From Pempheris klunzingeri (lineage: Eukaryota > Chordata > Actinopteri > Acropomatiformes > Pempheridae): DNA of 64,000 nucleotides. The notes under the pieces are model-generated. The model did not search any database. It was not told the origin of the DNA and saw only the letters and a program-made list of their open reading frames with translations. Both the position numbers and the translations under genes were made by a program. Shown piece by piece: positions 1-14,109 of the stretch (positions within the stretch are counted from its first letter, which is position 1; each line of letters opens with the position of its first letter). The stretch spans positions 9,686,501 through 9,750,500 of the forward strand of contig NC_092016.1 in assembly GCF_042242105.1 (NCBI RefSeq), written 5' to 3'.

Positions 1-23
1 AATATTCTGGCCAATCAACAGAC

Positions 24-54
<31 letters not shown>

Positions 55-163
55 GTTTACAGCAAGAGCTATGAGGACCACAGAAGCCCTGCATACATTT
101 ACATGTCAAACGGAGGCACAAGTGATTAAATCAAAGGCAAAGTAGTTTGAAAATATATATACA

Positions 164-164
<1 letters not shown>

Positions 165-201
<37 letters not shown>

Positions 202-232
202 TTCCTCCTCCCCCCCCCCCCCCCCCCCCCCC
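165..232. repeat. CA microsatellite followed by poly-C tract
   Basis: An uninterrupted CA run (165-200) is followed after a short pyrimidine stretch by 23 consecutive C (210-232). A 23-base T run lies just upstream at 24-46. These are ordinary simple repeats of fish introns, and the homopolymer lengths may be uncertain in the assembly. Confidence 0.95.
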
Positions 233-862
233 ATCTCCCATTCTTCCTCTCTCATCCTTTAACGAGCTACTGTAAATATTTGAATGCTAATTTCATGCCC
301 GTGATCAACGTCAGCTGCACTATGTGCTGATGTAGCATAAAATAATTAAACGCGGTTAAGACGATTACATCAAATTAATTTGAATTGATGAGCGCACTCA
401 ACCGCTCAGCTGCTCGGCGTGGGTTATTATTATGATTATTGTCATTATTAACACTATTCACTCAGCATTGTGGGCCGGTGCGCTTTCCAAGGTGCTGAAA
501 AAGTTGTGTCAACGAGACGACTGGCTGCCATTTGTTTTTTTTTCATCTGTTCAAATTAATAACACGAATGCGGCGTTTGAGTGCCTTAAGCGCGAGTAGA
601 AGTTATAAGGTGGAAAATAATAATCAGACCGTTTCTAATTTGTGTGTAAAAATACCCTGGTTGCTTCTTAAGTCGCTGCTGCACGTATGAGGTCGAACAG
701 CCTCTCACTGGCACCCTCCTCTTCACTGCTGACACAGAAATGAGGTCCTGTTGAAATAATGTTGTCTTTTAATTTCAAAGTCATAACACCACACATCAAA
801 CATTGCAAAACAAATTGCCACTGGCTGTGTGTACTTGTGTGTGCTCGCCTGAGTGTCTGCAG

Positions 863-893
863 GTGTGTGTGTGTGTGTGTGTATGTGTGTGTT
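863..893. repeat. TG microsatellite
   Basis: This TG run is interrupted once by TATG. It makes the reverse-strand frames read as His-Thr repeats, which are not protein. Confidence 0.9.
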
Positions 894-3800
894 TGAGACG
901 TGGCATAATGCTGTGAATATAAAGTTTAGATGCACACTTTTCTGTATTATTTATGGCTAAACCGATAGAGGAGTGTTTGCGCTTCATTCAAACAATCTGG
1001 ACTGTGTGCTTGACTTTTCATGTTGATGTCGATCCTTGTTGTTTTTGTCTGCCCTCATATCTGCATCGATGCAGCCACTCTGCACCTGGTTACCTTTCGG
1101 CTCTGCAGACAGCATATGTTGCTGATATTACTATCATGACTATTATTATTTTTTTTTATTGCTGCTCCCTCCATCTGCTGTCATGCTGTGGGTGACAGAG
1201 AGTTAGTGGATTTCCTGTCTTCTTAATGGCATACAAAGCTTCCCCCTGCACTCACTCAATAACCAGTCGAACTACCACTCACCCTCGAAATGACCAATGA
1301 GTGCATAATTAGTGATATGCACGATGCGGTGATTGAAGCTGCCACCTCAAACGTAATGCTGCATTGGCCATGCTTTCCATTCAGATTTAAAGCGCAGATG
1401 AAAGATGAGTTGTGTAAGAGGGTACATTATTTATCTTTGGGGAGCAACAAAGACATTGCTGCATTCAGCTCGGAATCCCCTTTGTGTTGCTTAAGATGGA
1501 TTTGAAAAAGATGTTCTGCCGTGCTGGAACAAAATTGAAATGTCCTTGGTAATGGGGACGTTTCTGTCACTCCATTGTGAACCGTGACAGCCTGGTTGAC
1601 AGATTTGCAACCTGAACTGAAGCCTTGCAGTGGTGCAGAATGCTGCATAGTGGACCACCGGTGGAGCTGCTGAATACCCATCACTGAAAGACAGAGTCGA
1701 CTCCTTCTGATGATCCATCATTGTCTTGAGGTGTGCTTTTAAAAACCAGATCTCATACAACCTCACAGTAGAGCTGAATCGTGGTTGTCATTGTCTGCTC
1801 AATACGCTGAAGTGAGGGAAATATCTGTTGTTGTACTCTCCTCCAGTAACCTTCAAATGGGGAAATGAGGTATTCTGATGGTTTGTTTCGGATCTCAGCA
1901 TGCAGAAAAATTGATCCACACCTAACAAATAGTTATTTAAGTCAGATATGAATGGGGTAGTCTTTTCATTCGGTTGCAAATAAGCTCTTTAAAGACCAGC
2001 GGGGACGCTACTGGCTTGAACCTCCATTCGAAGCATTTGATTTCATTCGGATAGCCAATGATGCTTTATGCCTGCATGGTATCATGATGCCTTTCCACTA
2101 CATATATTTTCAATTTCCCTGACTCACACCCTGTGGAAGTAAAGACAGTGGCGTTCTCTCCCCTGCTGATGGCCCATTGATTGTGCTTAAGCAGACGTGC
2201 AGACATTGGGAGAGCAGGGGCTCCTGTTCAGAGGCACTTGGCAGGCAGCCTGAATGAAAGGGAAGGGTGCCTGGAGACCAGCGGAGAATCAATAGCACTG
2301 TGCAGCTGTGTGTCACACCTCTGTGTGTCTACTGCTCTGTGCCACCAAACACAGGACAAGACCCACTTATCCCTCCTTATTTATTGAGCCTAATCTCTGT
2401 GTCTGCTCTCGGATTCCCAACAAAGAGGAGTGTGCCTCTGTCAGAATGCTTCAAGAATTGGGCGACTGGGAGTAAAAAAATATAAGATTTTTATCTGTAG
2501 TATTGTGTTAAGTAATATCTTTTAAAACAAAGGCGCTAAGGTCTCAGAGTATAATTATGTGACTTGATTTGATATTGTTCATTTTAGGCAGCGTTAGATT
2601 CCAATATAAAGATAGCATTGCACTTTATTAGGCTGGAATCAGATGTTGCAGCGTTTTCTTGCTCTTGTTTTGTCTAGATGATCCACACAGTCAGGGTGAA
2701 TTAGCTGCAGAGGGAGTTTTTGGTGCTTCAGATCTTTTAAGTGATTTAAGGTGTAATGGAGTGCACTGCTGAGAGCAGCTGTGAAAACGGTGGAAGTCAA
2801 GCGCAACCCACAAGGGAAGAGGAGTGGGGAGGACAGGCGTTAGTCTGCCATAGAGGCACACGCATTCTTCTGGACACAAACAGACATTACCTTTGATAGG
2901 CTTAAAAGGCCGTAGCTTCCAACACAAACTTTTTTTCAAACACGTACACTTTTCTCCCAATCCGCCTATCAATATCCCTCTTTAAGCCACTGCCTCCTGA
3001 GAAGAACGATCAGTCTAATTACTGATTTGTTGTGACATTTACTGTGTGCATAGTCCTACGGTGCAACAAACGTGGCTGTACACTGTAGTCACTCAACAGA
3101 TGCCAAATTTATCACCATGTCGTTTGTCTGTGCTGCAGCTCCACCCACTAAATACAGCTGGAAAGGCTTGACAAGTGAGTCCTATAAACCTCTCAGGATA
3201 GGATTTATAAGACAGAGGAGGCAAGGTTAACAGACACGAGGGTCACTGTAGGGCCCATAAACCACCAGAAGTATAAGCATTATCATGCTTGCCAGTTTTG
3301 ACACCTCAACCCAATGGCAATCAAAGAGTACAATGCAAAGCATTAACTCCATGGTTGGACGTGGTGCAGAGCAAAGCTTTTTGAAGTCCAAACCCTTCAC
3401 TGCATGTCAAATTTAATAGAAATGTACAGGAACAATCTGAAGGGCTTTTTACTGTATCTGTGCCGAAGAGATAACAAATGCATCCTTCATGATATAGTAC
3501 TCGTGTGGTTGGATAAGTTACCGTGCCTCTAGCAGGCAATGCAGAGAATTTTCACTCTTTTTTTCTTTCATCTGTGCACGACACTCAGCGAGAACATTTG
3601 GTGTGTTTGATTATGTACCGCAATGAGTGTAATTTTTGTGTTCAGTAGAATACATTACACCACTTGGCATTGTGTATGTTATGCACATTATGAAAATCAG
3701 CAATCCATTATGAGAGATGTGATGTATTACTGTGTAAAGCAGAAGTGGCTGATGTGAGATGTGTAGGCTGCCATTAGCCTGTAGGCTCACAGTGCCCCTC

Positions 3801-6800
3801 CAGGTGCTTTATTGGGGAGGAGAGGTGATGCTAATATGAGGCTGGTATAATGGTCCTGAAGTGACAGGTGACTTAATGAGGGGAACCTGGCACTGAAGTG
3901 TGTTCTGTGCAAGCTCCTTTCTGCCCATGCAAATGACTGCAAAATGGAGGAGCGAGAGTGAGGGACGGAAACAGGCAGCCTTCTTCAGGGGAGATCAAGA
4001 TCATTGTGAAAGACAGAATCTGTGAAACAAAGATGTGTTTTTTTTTCTAAACTGAAAATACGCATGACCCTGCGTTTTTTTTTTTATTCTCTGTGTTTTC
4101 ATTACACTGAAACAGCTTCACACTGGCAGCTAGAGATTTAAAAGGCTGTTGTGGAGGTGTGAGTTGAATGATTGATTAACGTTTTATAGGCATTCATATA
4201 TTACAGATTTATTACAGCATATTTATGTACTTTTATATGTACTCCAACTTCAAAGACTTTCATTTGCGCCCCAAATTACACTTTATTGATAGTATATAAT
4301 ATTTCTTTTATTAAGTAATGCAATGTCAAAAAGAAAATGTATTTGTGGTCAGTCAACCCTGAACTGAAAAACAGATTATGGCCAGCTGGTAGGTTGATGT
4401 GAGGATACTGTGTGTGTGAACTGACTCTAAAAGCAGGCATGCGTCACTGCGGATGGTCAGATTGATAAATAATCTATATGGCAAGGACAAAATGGCTGTC
4501 CCTCCATTTGATTCGATTTCTTTGACAACCCGTCTTCGAGGCAGCGCCAATAACACTCATTCCACGCGGGGGGCTTTCATTAATTCACTTTGAATGTGCT
4601 GCATTAAGCAGGGAAATAGACTAGCATGTTCTGCACTTGAGCCTGGGTAACGTAGTGTGAGGACATAAAATATGGCATCAGTGTTTTTTACCCTGCTCAG
4701 CATTTTCATCTTCTTTGTATTGCAAGCAACGTCAAAGATTAATGGAATTTTCCAGAACAAGATTAAAGTTATTCCGAATGAATGCAGCATCACTGCATTA
4801 GGAAATAAGGAGATATGTGAGAAAACACATCACCTCGATTTCATTGTTGTTAGAAAGCATTTGCTCTGCCTGGCTCCACTTCCATCCAATCTAACAGCCC
4901 AGAAACCCTGACCCAGCTTGAGTGAATCAGTGAAATAGGGAAATATTGCCTATTATGTGACTATGTCGTATCTTGAAAGTTGATATGTTGAGAAAGATAT
5001 CGGATGTAAAGTGTATGCCTTGAGATCTCTAGATCAAATGGTGTGCAAATGATAAACCAAAGCCCAACAGCTATCTCTTCCTCCAGTGCTGCATGGCTTA
5101 TTTACATACTCAGCATTTACATACAGATGAAAATGACTTGTCTGGTCATGGAGATTGGTATGCAGACACGCATAATGCCTCCTCATCACTTATTTGAAAT
5201 GTACAACAGTACATCCAAGAGGATTCTCTTTAGTTTAGTCTTCTAATTAACATTGTGCTTAGTTTTAGATCCACGCAACTGTCATGTCAAGATCACAATA
5301 AAATTTGCACTACAAAAAAAAAATTCAAGACTGTAGCATTGCCAGGGTTATATATAGATTTTGTTATTCTAAACATTAATCCTTATTATTATTATTACTA
5401 TCATCGCTATGCCTCTATTGTTTTAGTTGTTTAATGAGGCTGTTCCATGCTGGACGCACTAAGGATGAAGCAACACCAAATGTGGTTTCAATCCAATACC
5501 AAGTAATATCAGGGCCAAAATCACCCATATTGATCTGACACCTTTCATTACTAGGGGCGGTAATGTACAGACCACTAAGTAGGGGAGAGCCATGTTTCAT
5601 GATTTATGAGGTTTGTATTATCATCAATAACAGACTAATTTTGATTATATTCACATCTCCACCTACATAACGCATTTCCTTTACACTATTCTGTGTTAAT
5701 ATTAGCGTGTATGTGAAAACGCAACTAAACAACTGATTACTATGTGCATGTATACAACAACATTAAGATCAACCCGGCCACCGTACCACGCAATCTAACG
5801 TAGGAGAACATGCAAATGAAAAAAATATTTTCATTACTTTACAACGCATTCACGGCATACAGACATGCACAAATGCAAATACAGAAACAAAACACAGGAG
5901 ATTCTTCTGCAAATAGCTAACACACAAGAATGTACGATTTGCTTAAGTTAGTCGCTCATCAGTGATGTTGGAGAATGAACATTCTTTTTAGTTTAAACAG
6001 TCACTCCAAAACTATTAGAGAAATTGACTATACAGTTAGCTTTCACCTTTCATTGATACCTGTTTTACCTCCAGCATTTCTATATTTGCTTTAATTTTTC
6101 TATTTGAGGTATGTTTCTTTATGCCACTTATGTGTCAGTATGGTGAAGGTCTTCTCTTCATTTGCTTTTGTTTTCTTATCTGGAGTCTTACCATCATTGC
6201 GGTATTACATTCTTACTCCGAAAGGATCTTAACATTATTGTGAAGGTTTTTCTGTCTTCCATTGTGCCAGTTCATGTCCTTTCGCTGTAGTTGCTTCGCA
6301 CTTTCAATACAGCATTTTCAAATGCAGCAGAAAGCCTTTTGAAGAACAGCCACTAAAAGTTGATTTGGAGAGACATAGTCACTACCACTCACTTGTTTAA
6401 AATTTCATGGTCAGGGTTACACTTTAAGGTCAGAAAACTAATTTTCAGCTCAACATAGTGTTGAAACAGCGGTGGAATTAATTGATGTGAGCAAATTCCC
6501 ACATGGTTACATTAACGTTGCGAGAAAAAGTCACTTATAAATTGTGGAGTTAAGCATATCAAAGTCACTGGCCTTGCACTTTTGTGTAACACTTGAACTA
6601 ATCGGCATACAAAAAACAGGCTGCGGTTTGTTTTCATGCAGGGTTGTAATGTTTTTAATGTCCGCTATGCCTGTGTGAACATCACACTACTCCCCACATT
6701 GGCATGTAATGAGTGCTGGTTTAGGGACAAGCAGTTGTTCTTTTATTTTTAGACACCACTGTCACTATGGTAAGCACTGAACCAGCATTCATTATGCTGC

Positions 6801-9079
6801 ATTTCCCAGACCCAAACCAGCCTTTGCCCCCTCCCTGACCTCCATATCCAGCTTTGCAGCACAGATGTCGGAAAACAAAAAGTTAAGAGGAAGGTGATGA
6901 TAGTCCCACCCGTCACTGTGAGGAGTTTGGGAGGGGTATATTGCTCTTTGCACCGATTTTTTTTTCCTCTCAGGCGCATGGGACAGCATAGCAAACACAA
7001 TATCTTGAAACGGTGCCAGCTTTTATAATGCCAGAGTGTGAGCATCCCTCCCCCTGACATTTGTCTCTTTATCAAAAATGCCCCTCAGCCAACAAGCCAA
7101 CATCTGTGATCAGCAGAGATTCAGAGATTATAGCTAACAGCAATCATCAGTCTGCTGTATGAACGAAACAGAAAATAATTCAAAGAGTGATGTAACTTCT
7201 GCTGGTCTGACACCTAATCTGAAGAGTGATAAGATATCACTGTAGATACGGCTTTAAAAAGAAAGTTATGCTGTTTTTAAAGCCTCTGAGCAAAACATGA
7301 GCTGGGGTGAATTGAGAGAAATTCATTACATTGACAGTTACCCTAGTTTTTAAAGTACCTACACTTCAAAGCCGTGTAGCATACATTTAATTCATGGTGA
7401 CACACTTTCAATGTATAATAGTGTTCATTGTATAACTGGTGTTAACATCGCTGCACTACAATACTGTCTTGTATCTTGTGAGAGCGTTTAAATCAATACA
7501 GACTTTCATGTACCAGAGACAAACAGAAAGCATAGCTTGTCATTAGTTTCAGAGAGAGCTGTGAAACTTTGATGCTCACACATTAATTGAAACTTGGTTT
7601 ACAGCCCATTCATAATACCTGAACGTGAGCGGATTCGTAGCAAAGTCATGAATATTGATTCAGCCCGTTTGTCAGCTTAAAGCTCTGCTTCACTGTTAGT
7701 GAACCGTCTCATTTTTGTTCGAGCCGAGGAATCTTGTGCCAGTTTACAGCACCAGGATGCCACAATAAAAGCTCCTTGTGATCAATACTGATCCCACTTG
7801 AATGAAATCCACAGTGTTCGCTGTAAAGGCAGAATACAGATCTCTGTAAAGCTCACAAGCGTGGCTTGGAATCGAGCTGCCCATACTAGCCACTGTTAAC
7901 CCAGTTTCATTGTTGAGTCTTTGCCACAGGCTCCATAGATTATTAGTTTCTGTATGCAGTGTGAATGATAAGAGGCTATGTCCCATTTCAGTTTAGGTAT
8001 AAAGAGCTTCCTCCTGTCTGCCTGGCAGGGAGGTCCTGCTGAGATGAGGGATGTCAGCCTGTCACCCTGACGCATGGCAGCTGTTTCCTGCCTGCCCCAG
8101 CTTCTATAAATAGCCAAATATATCACCTAATGTAGGCCATTTGGTCAAACAGAAACTAAACAGGGCATGTGCTCTGGGGCTATATTTTTCTCCTTCACCT
8201 TAAAGTAATTTCTCATGTACAGGTGTATCAGTGTCACCACCACAGTCTCAATATTTCCCTCTTCTTTAGCCGTCTCCATACGGTCTCACATGGATTGATG
8301 AGATATTAAGTAGCGATCATATAGTGCCATTATTTTATGTCAAGTTAAGACCTTCAGTCACCTTAACTGATCATTTCAAGCTGATTTAATGTTTATGCAA
8401 CAGATTCTTTTTCAAGAGAGATATTATAAATATATCTGTTATTATTCTGCAATCTATCAGCCATGTGAAGATAACTGCCAGTTGCTATTATTACAGTTAC
8501 TATTATAGGCTACTGGCTGTGGTAGCGGGCTACTGGTGGTGGACACAATAAAGCCTGTACAATAAAAAGAATCCAATACAATAGGTCTGCAATCACTACC
8601 ATTTTGTGAAAATTGCATTGGTTTTTAGTTTTTGTGTAATTTTTTGTGTGTGTCGGAAAAGCTGTTGGTTCTTGTTACTGGGTAGTGAGAATTTCAATCA
8701 CACATAACAATACGATGCAATCGAATTACTGCAAACTATGGTCTTAACACAGACTGAGCTTTAAATCTTCACAAAGGGAAATGGTGATGATGTTTTTATT
8801 GGGCCCATCCACAATAAATTCAAGAACAGTCACATGACAGGTTGAAGGCAGCACATATCGGTGTCTGTATTTCAGCGCAATTTATTATCCCACAGTGATA
8901 AAACACAGTGATTTCCAGGTTTCTATACAAAGAGACAGTAGGTTTTTTTGTGTTTTTTTTTCACTTCCCATCGACCAACTGCTTTTTCTTCTGTTTTACC
9001 TTAATGTCATGGGGCAGGATCTTGTTGAAAGTATATTTACATAAGGAAGCACAATTTTGAGGGCTTCATTTTTATTGTC

Positions 9080-9345
9080 ATAGTGGACTTTTTACTCCAC
9101 TGCAATTATTTTACAGCTATATATACAGATTTTGATTTTACATACAAAGCAATTGAACAACAAAATATGATGCAGTAGTAAACTACATTAAACTGCCCTG
9201 CAGTGCAGAAAGTAGTTTACCTCACCTTTAAAGTATGTTTAGGTGATAATACTTCTGTACTTTTACTAAAGGAAATTTTTAATGCAAAACCTTTCCATTA
9301 AAGTATTACTACTTAACTATCTCTGATCTAGGATCTGAAAATTCC
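9080..9345. repeat. Dispersed teleost repeat fragment
   Basis: The stretch contains the phrases 'ttttactccactgcaatta', 'gattttgattttacatac', 'aaatatgatgcagtagta' and 'gataatacttctgtactttt' in that order. I recognise this arrangement as a very common non-autonomous repeat of percomorph genomes, normally ending with a run about 'tacttttact...ggatctgaa'. It lies in kcnd2 intron 1 and codes for nothing. The family name is not assigned because no library search was possible; recognition is from memory of the consensus. Confidence 0.65.
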
Positions 9346-12300
9346 AAAACACTATCTTTGGTTATTTAGTTTTTAGTTAAGATAGTTTTTTAAACCCTAC
9401 ATGCTGATTGAATGCTAGTGAATACAGGGGGGTAAGTTGGGCTACCGACTAACAAGGTCACATTAGGTAAGCAAAAACCAAAATGACAAATCCTAATCCT
9501 ATCCTGTCAGTGTGTATCATTGACTTAAAAATGGCAATAATTTCAAAGCTTTACTTAGAATGGGATAGATGATGGCTACGAAGATAGATTGATATTTTTA
9601 TCTATGTGGTATTGAAGTGTTTGGCTTCAGTTCCCACCTAGAGGATTTCCTGCCTGCGTGTCTCTGCAGACGTCCAACACAGGGGTATCTCAACTGCTTA
9701 AGGATTGCATTTCCATAGTGGGATTTTTTGCTTCTTTTTCAAGGTATTAGTGGAAAACCGTAAACAGTTGATTATTATTTGTATTTTTCCCTTTAGCCAA
9801 TTGTCCGTAATCCCTGTGGAGGAGCTTAAGAGTTAGATTTCTGGCATGCATAGCCTTATCTTTACATAACGGCAAAGCACAAATGGAGTGTGTCCCGTTT
9901 TGACACACAGAAGGCACACATCTGAGCTGAAAGGCAAAGACAAGCGAGTGAGTTGAGCAGAGAGGGAATCCGCCCGGACTGTTAGCATTAATAAAGCCGA
10001 ACAATGCAATCAATTTAAGGTCCAGCTCAGTCTCATTTACTTGCACATACAGACCTGCTCTCACATGCATGGAAACACACACCACACCATTTACATTCCT
10101 GATGTATCTGCTGGTGGGATATGTGGTGATGTTGGATTGTCTTGCTGTCCTCTGGAGGTCACAGGGGAATCTTGCCTGAGCATCCTGGGAGACATACACA
10201 GCATCAGCCTCTCTAATGTGACATTCAATTACCTCCAAAGGTGAAGCGGTTTCGTTCGGATACGAAAATCAATTTTGCATGGACTTTGCTGCAGTTCACT
10301 CCTTTGGGCTCTTCTCCACAATTTTTACGTACATATGTTGGTGACAGAAAACAAGCTGCGTTACTGTCGTTCCAACTCCCATCGTCTTTTCTATGAAATG
10401 GCATCCATCAAAGTTAATGGGCTGTAATCATCACCACAAATACACTGTCACACGTCCCACTGCTCACTCCCGCGTATTCAACTCCCAGTCAATGGGATGT
10501 AAAGAGTGACAAGCGTGAGGAACACAATTTCCCATATCATTAACGACCTTAAGTGAGAATTGGAAGAGAATCCAAAAAAAATGTTCAGAGTTTAAAAATC
10601 TCATCTGTTTGCTAAGCATCTTTGGGGACTGCGGAGGAGAAGCATTAATCAGAGGTGAAGTATAGTCAATACTACTGACACTGCGTTTCATGCACCCATC
10701 AACATTGTCATCTTGTGGAATAATTCTTATTAAAGTATGTCACCGATCTGCTGTGTGGTAGATAGATTAATTTTCCAAGTAGCCAGTCCTGCCAGCTTCA
10801 AATCACAGTTCAGCGTGTACTGTATATCTACTTATCTCCAGGCTGTATGCTACCGGACTTCTGATTATACATCACACACAGGCAGACACAGACTACCACA
10901 CATATACACAGACTACTCTTTCAGTGCCTGATATGGCAGCGCTCCAAGAAGACTGTCCCTGATGTATTTGTGCATTTGATAGGATGTTTTAGCTGTAGCA
11001 TCCCCAGAAGACAATTTGTAGGCCTCAACAGATGGAGAAGTCCAATTAGAAAGCAAGGCGAATGAATGGGAGAAATAGGAGACGAATGTTCCGACTCTTT
11101 CTCTCTCCCCCAGGACAGACAGCTAATCTTAGAGTACAGGTACAAAACCAACATCACTTCTGTTTTGGAGGGGAAACATTAAAAGAAGAGAAATAAAAAC
11201 TTGAAAAGAGGTGGAAAAAAGTGGCTGTGATTTGATTTCTACTACACAGTCAAAAAGGAAAGCATTGAATTTGATACAGCATGCTCTCATTCCGCATCTA
11301 CAGTATGTATAAATATCTCCTTCTGTTGTCTGATTCTTCAAGGGCAGACGTCCCACAAAGCAATTGCCTTGCCATCAGCCAAGACCAAAAAAAGGAGAAG
11401 AAATGAAAAAGTGCTTAAATATAGCAACCCCTTGGGATAGTGGGAGGGAGGGCGTGCTGTAGTGTGATTAAAATGAATAACCTTCATTCAGTCATGATTG
11501 TTAACGGTACGTTCGAATGTGTCGTCTGTGGTAAAGCCAAAGCTGTGCCTTCTCTCCGCCTGTCTGTATAGTGTTAACATCATTATTCATCAGGAGGCAT
11601 GTCCTCTGCAGTGACAAAGATGTTGAAGCTATATATAATGGGAGTTGTGTCTTTAAGTACACATACTTTCTCCCACTGGCCCAGGGTCAGTTTAATTTAG
11701 GCTTCGCCCACCTCTGCTGTGAAAGCAGACATAGCAATAAACCTGTTGATGACTGATAGATTGCGTAGATGCAAGACCAATTTTCATTGGCAGAGTGACC
11801 TTTTGGTTGTGTTGTTGTCGGTCCGCCCATGGCCATGAGTTATTATTTTTCGTGTCATTTTTTGATTTGACAGGAGAAGTCTCGTGGAGTGGAATGGAAA
11901 AAGTAATGATGTCCCCATGCGCTTGAAGCCGCGTGGTGCAGGTGGGGAAATGGTGAATATGGCTACAACTAGCAGCTCTACTCTGCCCCGGGGGCCAGTC
12001 AGCAGCTGTTAGAAGAGATGCAGCTCTTCCCAATACTTCCCCACAGGTTCTCGCTGGTTCCTGGTACTCGCTGTTATCTGGGCTCGCTGCTGTCGCCAGT
12101 CTGGCTGCTGTCCACACTCTCTGAGAGAGCGCTCAGTACATTTTTACGCTTCACCACTCTTTCTGTCTCTTCCTCACCTCCGCTATTCCCTTCAGTTTCA
12201 CTGTGAGATTTTGAAGTGTCCCTTTGAACTTGCAGCTGTTTTTTTCCCTTTTTTTAAATGGCTGAAATTTGTACCTTGATGTTTGTTTCAAAGACACTGG

Positions 12301-13160
12301 GAATTTGAAATGCTTTTCACTTGTATGACAAATAATCTCAGGCCATTTCTGTATTTAGTTCGGTTTGAACTTACAGTATGCCATATGAGGCATTAGCTAT
12401 CCTGCATGCGAGTGCTTTGTTTGTACAGGAAGAAAACCTGAAGATGAGGGGCTGCAGCTGTTTGGCGTAAAAAGCTGATATAGACAATTTAAAGTTGCAA
12501 CTAAAACAGATTCTAGAAGTTTCCTTGTGATGAGCATGAGGGAAATCGATCCTTTTCCCTCCAAGATGTATTATCTTGAGAATTACTCCTTTCATCCAAA
12601 TTCTAATAATATATTTGGCCTACTGGGCAGTAAGTCTTTTTAAAGGGTTTTTTTCTAACACTCAGCTGCTACAGGAGAGACGGCAGAATGATGCCTGAAC
12701 AATGAGTCAATTAAACATGAAAGTTATGCTTGACCATGGAAATGGCAATTTAACCGGACATTCCCAATATAAATTCTGGAGCTTTCAGTTCAATCACACG
12801 GTCTTCATCAGCAGATGGCATTTGCTCAGTCGCCAGGGAGATAGATGTATTTACATGTGAGCTCAGTAGTTTTGACATAATATTCGCTGGTTTGAGCTTG
12901 AAGGCAAATTGATGTTTCAAATGAGAGGAAGTGCTGCTTTTCCTTGTGTCCTATCTTTATGTCCTATTGGAAATGAAATGAAATGTATTTTTTAAACTGT
13001 CAAGACTTAAGGTCAGGTAAATGCTGATGGGCATTCTCAATTAATTTCTGACATTTACATTCAATAGTTTAAAGCAGGGGTGTCCAAACTTTTTTCACTG
13101 AGGGCCACATACAGAAAAACATACAAAGGGCTGGGCCACTCACTAGAAGTGAGCTATATT

Positions 13161-13221
13161 GCTAACTTTAATCCACTAGAGGTGATGTATATTGCCTCAC
13201 CTCTAGTGGATTAAAGTTGGC
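13161..13221. repeat. Perfect-type inverted repeat (hairpin) in the hAT element
   Basis: The arm 'taatccactagaggtga' (ending 13185) is mirrored by 'tcacctctagtggatta' (from 13197). The arms extend to about 24 bases each with one mismatch, around an 11-base spacer. RNA or single-stranded DNA could fold into a stable stem here. It lies just inside the left terminal repeat. Confidence 0.85.
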
Positions 13222-13268
13222 AAAATCAATCAAATGTAGGTAAATTCTGCTTGATAACTGAATATGAT

Positions 13269-13888
13269 TCAAGAAAACAGCCTTTCCATTAGTGGGCTTT
13301 CATTTATTAGTTGTGGTACAAGCTGGTCTTTGCCTTGTAGGCTCTTGTTCAGTGTGTTAAGGTGATCAGTGAGATCCACTAAAAATGCCAACCAGAGAGG
13401 GTCACTGAGCTCATGAAGAGGTCCTTCTCTCTTCAAAACTGGTCGATTTCTGATCTCAGGGAATAAAACCGCTGCAGCACAGAGCCACAACTTAGCCAGC
13501 GCACCTGAGAATGGTAGAGCAGCCCCCCCACCCAAGCACCAGCATCAGAGAGGGAAGCTTGAAATAGTCTGCTAGAGCCCTGGTGCTCGAATTAACAGCC
13601 TTACCTCCACTTTCTTGCCCCTCGGCGGACACCGTAGATTCCTTTGTGCTCGCCTGTCCCAGCTGGAGCCCCATCCGTCGTACCTCCACACAGCTCGTCC
13701 CATTTAAGTCCCATCATGCCAACTGCACCTGGCACAGCTTCAAAAACATCCTCACCCATCGTGGTGCTCTTTAGACTGCTAACATCAAGCAGCTTCTCCG
13801 TAATGCAAAAGTGATCGTCATTAGTTATTAGCTGTGCTCTCATCTGAAACTTTCTACACTCACTCTTACGTTTCCTTAATTCTGCCAT
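13269..13888 (-). pseudogene. hAT transposase remnant (GTF2IRD2/ZBED-like)
   Basis: Two reverse-strand frames inside the hAT element retain transposase-like text: 13601-13888 (beginning MAELRKRKSECRKFQ) and 13269-13535 (containing LAFLVDLTDHLNTLNKSLQG). The second resembles the segment with 'LxDLTxHLNxLNxxLQG' found in GTF2IRD2- and ZBED5-like hAT transposases. The frames are separated, shifted relative to each other and far shorter than an active transposase of about 600 residues. The copy is dead. The assignment rests on memory of the family motif, not on a search. Confidence 0.65.
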
Positions 13889-14109
13889 TTTGGGTCACCT
13901 GTAGCAAATTTCTTCTTCTATTACTCATTTTATAAAGAAGCTGCCTCGTTCAAGACAGTTACTCCACCTAGTGGTGAGACTAAGAAGTACAATACAGTCC
14001 AGTGCAAGTTCCATGTGTGGGCCTTATTCCAATACATTTTTAGAATTTCGCAGTCGGCCCGCGGGCCATAGTTTGGACACCCCTGGTTTAAACAGTTGAG
14101 TTATTAATG

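Larger units (their letters stand above)
13075..14085. mobile_element. Degenerate hAT-type DNA transposon
   Basis: The element begins CAGGGGTGTCCAAACT and ends with its reverse complement (GTTTGGACACCCCTG, 14071-14085). These are terminal inverted repeats of the Charlie-like hAT type. The flanks are GTTTAAAG (13067-13074) and GTTTAAAC (14086-14093), an 8-bp target duplication with one mismatch, as expected for hAT. The interior carries reverse-strand remnants of a transposase (13269-13888). It sits inside kcnd2 intron 1. Ends and duplication are seen directly; the superfamily is inferred from their sequence and length. Confidence 0.88.

Noticed and set aside
723-987. His-Thr repeat proteins on the reverse strand
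   Set aside because: They are translations of the TG microsatellite.
9747-10238. 163-codon reverse-strand open frame
   Set aside because: It lies in the kcnd2 intron 1 desert, shows no domain, signal or family motif, and has composition unlike the real exons of the window.
11692-12117. 141-codon reverse-strand open frame
   Set aside because: No recognisable motif and no splice context; chance frame in intron 1.
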